Shown: positions 6,340-9,396 of the stretch, in pieces
Layout of the letters: each line of letters begins with the position of its first letter
How positions within the stretch are numbered: the stretch's first letter is position 1
Assembly: GCA_947587115.1 (NCBI GenBank)
Contig: CANPXY010000045.1
Location: 1-9,396 of the forward strand
Length of the DNA stretch: 9,396 nt
Reading direction: 5' to 3'
Source of the DNA: an uncultured Bacilli bacterium
GTDB taxonomy: Bacteria; Bacillota_I; Bacilli_A; RF39; UBA660
Translations under genes and position numbers: made by a program
The notes under the pieces: generated by a model
Seen by the model: only the letters and a program-made list of their open reading frames with translations
Told to the model about the DNA's origin: nothing
Databases searched by the model: none

Positions 6340-6969
6340 GTTTTAGATCTATGTTATTTTAGATAGTACTGAATCTTTTTTGTTTTTACATTGTCCAAAT
6401 CGTCGGTTTTAGATCTATGTTATTTTAGATAGTACTGAATCCATTACCTAAAACAGTAATACGTCCAACCAGTTTTAGATCTATGTTATTTTAGATAGTA
6501 CTGAATCAGTAAAGGAGATTTTTAGAAATTATGAATCGTTTTAGATCTATGTTATTTTAGATAGTACTGAATCAATCAAACATATATAACTTATCTATAG
6601 TCTGTTTTAGATCTATGTTATTTTAGATAGTACTGAATCGGCACCTATGGTGTATCAACAGTATATTGTGTTTTAGATCTATGTTATTTTAGATAGTACT
6701 GAATCAAAGAAATATCTTGTCGAATAAACTATGGCGTTTTAGATCTATGTTATTTTAGATAGTACTGAATCAACAATAGGGAGTATTGGTTGAAGAAAAA
6801 GGTTTTAGATCTATGTTATTTTAGATAGTACTGAATCAGACGAAGCAGATTTTAATGACTTTTTATTGTTTTAGATCTATGTTATTTTAGATAGTACTGA
6901 ATCATCTTTTTATAGCAGAGAATGCCCTTTACGGTTTTAGATCTATGTTATTTTAGATAGTACTGAATC

Positions 6970-6999
6970 ATAATTTTCATCACTCATAGAATAAAACCT
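6970..6999 (+). repeat. spacer 10, exact copy of spacer 13
   Basis: This 30-bp spacer (starts ATAATTTTCATC, ends AATAAAACCT) is identical, base for base, to the spacer at 7168-7197. Two different spacers (11 and 12) lie between the copies. Confidence 0.98.
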
Positions 7000-7167
7000 G
7001 TTTTAGATCTATGTTATTTTAGATAGTACTGAATCTGTATAAATACGTTTTACGATACAATCAAAGTTTTAGATCTATGTTATTTTAGATAGTACTGAAT
7101 CATATAACTGATACTAGTGATACTATTGATGGTTTTAGATCTATGTTATTTTAGATAGTACTGAATC

Positions 7168-7197
7168 ATAATTTTCATCACTCATAGAATAAAACCT
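7168..7197 (+). repeat. spacer 13, exact copy of spacer 10
   Basis: This is the leader-distal copy of the duplicated spacer and would be the older one under leader-end acquisition. The flanking repeats are both of consensus sequence, so they do not show how the copy arose. Confidence 0.98.
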
Positions 7198-7328
7198 GTT
7201 TTAGATCTATGTTATTTTAGATAGTACTGAATCAATGTTGGGATTTGGCCCAAAGATATTTTAGTTTTAGATCTATGTTATTTTAGATAGTACCGAATCT
7301 GTAAGCGATCTCTTGCTTAGTAGTTCTT

Positions 7329-7362
7329 GTTTTAGATTTATGTCATTTGATGGTAAGCGATT
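7329..7362 (+). repeat. degenerate terminal CRISPR repeat
   Basis: Positions 7329-7348 match the first 20 repeat bases except for C to T at repeat position 10 and T to C at position 16. Allowing a 2-base deletion, GAT-GTA matches continue to about 7355, after which similarity fades. A decayed final repeat is usual at the leader-distal end. The C at position 16 is shared with the anti-repeat template (305). Confidence 0.85.
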
Positions 7363-7440
7363 ATGATTTATCTTGTTCTTTACAAAAACAAGACGCTGTA
7401 TAAATCAAATACTGAAAAATGAATTGCTTAAAATCTATAT

Positions 7441-7475
7441 TATGTTAGAAATATCATCTATTTTTTTCTAACATA
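7441..7475 (+). other. 11-bp inverted repeat downstream of the array
   Basis: TATGTTAGAAA (7441-7451) and TTTCTAACATA (7465-7475) are perfect inverted arms around a 13-nt loop. No T-tract follows on either strand, so it does not look like a classical terminator. It may be a 3' stabilising structure of the array transcript or an unrelated palindrome. Confidence 0.5.
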
Positions 7476-7517
7476 GAAAAAGTAGACTAGAGTTTTTTCT
7501 TTATCTAGTTTTATCAT

Positions 7518-7535
7518 GCCCAACTGGGCTTTTTT
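7518..7535 (+). terminator. probable terminator of the CRISPR array transcript
   Basis: GCCC (7518-7521) and GGGC (7526-7529) form a short GC-only stem with loop AACT, followed directly by six T (7530-7535). The stem is short, but its GC content and U-tract stand out in this AT-rich context. It lies before the promoter of the next gene. Confidence 0.7.
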
Positions 7536-7567
7536 AATTGCTACAAACGTGATCTATCATTACGAAG

Positions 7568-7596
7568 TTGCTCCGAATCAAGAATATGTGTATAAT
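7568..7596 (+). promoter_or_regulatory. promoter of the 291-aa hypothetical gene
   Basis: TTGCTC (7568-7573) and a perfect TATAAT (7591-7596) are spaced by 17 bp. The start would lie near 7603, leaving about 27 nt of 5' UTR with AGAGG at 7621-7625 before ATG 7630. This shows that the gene can be expressed separately from the array. Confidence 0.65.
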
Positions 7597-7629
7597 AAAA
7601 AACAAAAAGTTTAAGAAAGAAGAGGTCTT

Positions 7630-8505
7630 ATGATAAAATTTCAACTTCGAAAGGGGAATTTATATAATGGACTCATCAATAAAATAGATTCACAGATTAT
7701 AGATTCAGATCAGTATGATTTAGAAGTGATCGTTCATGATGAAATTCATTATTATCGAGTTCGTTTTTTTGATGGATATTTTGATGCCCAATCCATACCA
7801 TTAACTGCTGAAGAGTTCTCTTTGCCACCTTTTTCTAAACCTTGTACAGTTATGGAAGCCGCTAGTTTTTGCCTTACAGATTTTTATAAGGAAAGTTTTC
7901 CATATCGCTCCGCATTTGCTCTTCAGCGTACCAAAGAACAACAGCGACATTTTGCTCATACGCATGATTATTTTGTCTTTCTCCAAAATCGTCTACAGAA
8001 GAATCGTCTTCATGGCGAACGTATCTATGATTTTTCTTTGCCTGCCATTAAAGCTTATGAAAAGAACGGAGTTCTTTCTTATGATGTCTCTGTTGAGCAA
8101 GTGAACAATTATTACAATATTGTTTTTTATAAACCTCTTGTATTAAAAGGTTATAGACAGAGTCCGCGTCCTCTTTACATGATCTATCCTAGAAAAACTT
8201 TTGATCGCATCAAACGAAATTTAGAAAATGAGGTACTAGATTTGTGTGTTGAAAATAATTGGCCTATACAACTTACTGAATTGCTTTATGTTCTTAGTTC
8301 AAAAGATGTGGCTCTCATGAATCAGATGATACAAGAAATTGAAAAGTCTCGAGTAGGGGGAGATATGAAGTCATTAGAACAAAGTATGACTTATAATATT
8401 TTAGCTTCTAATCTAAAAAGAGATGAGCAACTTTATAGTAGCATTCGTGATTATGTAGAGCAGCGTGATGACGATATTCAATATTCATTTAAGAAAAAGT
8501 ATTAG
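7630..8505 (+). CDS. hypothetical protein, 291 aa, unrecognised
   Basis: I do not recognise this protein. It is 291 aa with no signal peptide and no membrane segment, so it is probably cytoplasmic. It is rich in Tyr and Phe. The N-terminal part (residues about 1-65) alternates charged and hydrophobic residues as in a beta-rich domain (YDLEVIVHDEIHYYRVRFFDG). The middle (about 95-200) is basic, and the C-terminal third (about 200-285) reads as amphipathic helices ending in a lysine-rich tail. No nuclease, helicase or helix-turn-helix motif is evident. The start is supported by AGAGG four bases before ATG and by an upstream promoter. It follows the array in the same direction but is separated from it by a terminator, so proximity alone does not make it part of the CRISPR system. 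The reading frame is intact and codon use resembles its neighbours, so it is very likely a real gene. Confidence 0.85.
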   Translation: MIKFQLRKGNLYNGLINKIDSQIIDSDQYDLEVIVHDEIHYYRVRFFDGYFDAQSIPLTAEEFSLPPFSKPCTVMEAASFCLTDFYKESFPYRSAFALQRTKEQQRHFAHTHDYFVFLQNRLQKNRLHGERIYDFSLPAIKAYEKNGVLSYDVSVEQVNNYYNIVFYKPLVLKGYRQSPRPLYMIYPRKTFDRIKRNLENEVLDLCVENNWPIQLTELLYVLSSKDVALMNQMIQEIEKSRVGGDMKSLEQSMTYNILASNLKRDEQLYSSIRDYVEQRDDDIQYSFKKKY

Positions 8506-8599
8506 TTTATGATTCATTGATCTTTGGTAAAACCATCGTCAAATTTTTGTCCTGTTTTCATATTATATCCTTTAAATTCATAGGATCAAGTGTATTTTC
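8506..8599. other. intergenic region between the hypothetical gene and the glucosaminidase-like gene
   Basis: This is AT-rich with no clear U-tract terminator for the upstream gene. A weak TGGT-AAA-ACCA hairpin lies near 8524-8534. The - strand holds a 15-codon open frame (8514-8561) with a good ribosome binding site, listed separately. Confidence 0.5.
8514..8561 (-). other. possible 15-aa open frame, - strand
   Basis: On the - strand, AAAGGA (8573-8568) lies six bases before an ATG (8561-8559) that opens MKTGQKFDDGFTKDQ and then TGA. The frame stays open for eight codons upstream of the ATG before a stop. A possible promoter (TTGTCA 8606-8601, 18 bp, TATGAA 8582-8577) would start transcription on top of the ribosome binding site, which weakens the case. 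It could be chance, a microprotein, or the 3' remnant of a lost gene. Confidence 0.15.
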
Positions 8600-8628
8600 T
8601 TGACAAAAGTCTCAAAATTTGATATAAT
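8600..8628 (+). promoter_or_regulatory. full-consensus sigma-A-type promoter
   Basis: TTGACA (8600-8605) and TATAAT (8623-8628) are both perfect and are spaced by exactly 17 bp. The predicted start is near 8635, about 27 nt before the GTG start of the downstream gene. This is the strongest promoter in the window. Confidence 0.93.
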
Positions 8629-8661
8629 AATGACGTTTTCCATACTAAAAGGGGTGAAAAT

Positions 8662-9285
8662 GTGAAAACAAATTTAAAAGTAATTTTTGGTATTCTTACC
8701 ATGATCATCTTGATGATTATCGGTGGTGTAGGAGTATATCAAGAATTACGGGATGCGAAGGAAGTGATCATCACTTCTGCGTCCAAAGAGGCAAAAGATG
8801 TATTGCTTGCAGAAACAGAAGAAGTAAACGAAGACAATACAGAAAGCTCTAATGAAGTAGAAGAAGTAATTGTCTATGAAGATATGACGATGAATGAACT
8901 TGCTGAAAAACTTGATCGTTCTTTGAATTCGACACTTGCTGGTAAAGGATACTTATTTGCCAGTCGTTCTGTCGAACTTGGAATTGATCCATATTTAGCA
9001 CTTGCAATTGTCCTACATGAGACAGGATGTAAATGGGAATGTAGCCAGCTTGTTCAACAATGTAATAACGTTGGTGGACAAAAAGGTGGACCTACTTGTG
9101 GTGGCGGAAGTTATAAGGCTTTTGCTACATTGGATGACGGAATCAATGGATTCTTTGACAATTTATATAACAACTACTATGCACAGGGCTTAACTACACC
9201 AGAGTCCATCAATCCAAAATATGCTGCAAGTACCACATGGGCAAGCAAGATCTATAATTATATGGATGAAATTAGAGCGAAATAG
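8662..9285 (+). CDS. membrane-anchored glucosaminidase/lysozyme-like protein
   Basis: The protein is 207 aa. Residues about 6-26 form one hydrophobic membrane segment after a short basic start, so the rest would lie outside the cell. Residues about 40-75 are an acidic, low-complexity linker (many Glu, Asn, Ser). The C-terminal domain (about 76-207) resembles the lysozyme-like glucosaminidase fold: GYLFASRSVELGIDPYLALAIVLHETG, with E120 in HETG as the likely catalytic acid, then CNNVGGQKG, and YKAFATLDDGINGFFDNL. Four cysteines (123, 127, 134, 146) flank the active-site region and could form disulfides. It probably cleaves or remodels peptidoglycan, but an inactive wall-binding role is possible. 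The start is GTG 8662, with AGGGGTGA (8650-8657) upstream. An overlapping ATG at 8660 is out of frame and followed at once by TGA. It has its own strong promoter and is unrelated to the CRISPR operon. Confidence 0.8.
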   Translation: MKTNLKVIFGILTMIILMIIGGVGVYQELRDAKEVIITSASKEAKDVLLAETEEVNEDNTESSNEVEEVIVYEDMTMNELAEKLDRSLNSTLAGKGYLFASRSVELGIDPYLALAIVLHETGCKWECSQLVQQCNNVGGQKGGPTCGGGSYKAFATLDDGINGFFDNLYNNYYAQGLTTPESINPKYAASTTWASKIYNYMDEIRAK

Positions 9286-9301
9286 AAACCTTCGGGTTTC
9301 T
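9284..9301 (+). terminator. C(UUCG)G hairpin at the end of the glucosaminidase-like gene
   Basis: AGAAACC (9284-9290) and GGTTTCT (9295-9301) form a 7-bp stem closed by the very stable C(UUCG)G tetraloop. The stem includes the last two bases of the stop codon. No U-tract follows, so it may be an mRNA 3' stabiliser or a weak terminator rather than a standard one. Confidence 0.5.
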
Positions 9302-9396
9302 CAGACTGTTGACAAAGTCGTTAGTGTAAAGAGTTTTGGGGGAAAAAGGAAAGAAAGTTAAAATTATAACAAATTTGATTTTCTTTTTTTTATATA
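9302..9396. other. non-coding tail of the window
   Basis: No gene is seen. GACT (9304-9307)/AGTC (9316-9319) form a weak inverted repeat around TTGACA, which lacks a -10 partner at proper spacing. Near the end, AAAG-AAAAT (9354-9364, with a 2-base bulge) can pair with ATTTTCTTT (9378-9386) ahead of a T-rich run. This could be the actual terminator, but the stem is all AT except for one G-C pair. Confidence 0.35.

Larger units (their letters stand above)
6340..7348 (+). CRISPR. type II-A CRISPR array, 15 intact repeats plus a decayed terminal repeat
   Basis: The 36-bp repeats begin GTTTTAGATC and end AGTACTGAATC, with a strict 66-bp period from 6340. Starts are at 6340, 6406, 6472, 6538, 6604, 6670, 6736, 6802, 6868, 6934, 7000, 7066, 7132, 7198 and 7264. 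The first 14 repeats are identical. Repeat 15 has one change, T to C at repeat position 31 (7294). Fourteen spacers are 30 bp and the last (7300-7328) is 29 bp. Spacers 10 and 13 are identical. The array reads in the cas gene direction, with the youngest spacers at the leader end, because decay is at the far end. The GTTTTAGA start fits the lower stem of the tracrRNA. I cannot identify spacer targets from the sequence alone. Confidence 0.99.
7363..7629. other. non-coding region between the array and the next gene
   Basis: No convincing gene is seen in these 267 bp on either strand. The region holds a spacer-15-like echo at its left edge (7352-7380), an 11-bp inverted repeat (7441-7475), a second small hairpin (ACTAGA 7486-7491 with a TCTAGT near 7504-7509), an intrinsic terminator (7518-7535) and a promoter for the next gene (7568-7596). 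It probably contains the 3' end of the pre-crRNA transcript. Confidence 0.6.

Noticed and set aside
7801..8104. Short frames on both strands inside the 291-aa gene
   Set aside because: Both are short and nested in a longer well-supported gene, with no initiation signals.
9002..9193. 63-aa frame inside the glucosaminidase-like gene
   Set aside because: It overlaps the conserved catalytic region of the real gene in another frame and has no initiation signals.
9309..9337. Second TTGACA as a promoter near the window end
   Set aside because: No -10-like hexamer lies at 16-18 bp; TAAAGA is only 12 bp away.

Overview
The window carries one complete, intact-looking type II-A CRISPR-Cas locus of low-GC, Gram-positive (Bacillota) character, between a truncated tRNA-His gene and two unrelated downstream genes. 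The evidence for a Bacillota host is the AT-rich sequence, strong AGGAGG-type ribosome binding sites, sigma-A-like promoters, U-tract terminators, a membrane-anchored wall-hydrolase-like protein, and the cas9-cas1-cas2-csn2 order with short-form Csn2. TGA is used as a stop codon in cas9 and cas2, so this is not a mycoplasma-type code. I cannot name the genus. The Cas9 looks like those of the Lactobacillales/Erysipelotrichia side of the family.

Layout: 1-63 is the 3' part of tRNA-His, with encoded CCA, followed by a terminator (108-138). Positions 139-367 hold a dense control region. It contains a + strand promoter for the cas operon (165-193) and, on the - strand, a tracrRNA of about 107 nt (about 335 down to 229). 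The tracrRNA has an anti-repeat, a nexus-like hairpin, a middle hairpin and a terminator hairpin with seven U. cas9 (368-4438), cas1 (4410-5279), cas2 (5254-5589) and csn2 (5586-6260) follow as an overlapping operon. The array promoter has its -10 element inside the csn2 stop codon. It leads into a 79-bp leader ending in ATTTGAG, then 15 intact 36-bp repeats and 15 spacers (6340-7328), then a decayed terminal repeat. A non-coding stretch with inverted repeats and a terminator (7441-7535) closes the locus.

Downstream are an unrecognised 291-aa soluble protein with its own promoter (7630-8505) and a 207-aa membrane-anchored, glucosaminidase/lysozyme-like protein driven by a full-consensus TTGACA-17-TATAAT promoter (8662-9285).

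How it works together: Cas1, Cas2, Csn2 and Cas9 acquire spacers at the ATTTGAG/repeat junction. The array transcript pairs with the anti-repeat of tracrRNA, and the duplex is processed (by RNase III in known II-A systems) and loaded into Cas9 for DNA cleavage. The system type is well described. The points most worth following up are: a Cas9 PAM-reading segment that departs from the RKR of SpyCas9, leader RNA complementary to the first repeat, a tracrRNA 5' hairpin that would mask its own anti-repeat, an exactly duplicated non-adjacent spacer, and a terminal repeat that shares a diagnostic base with the anti-repeat.
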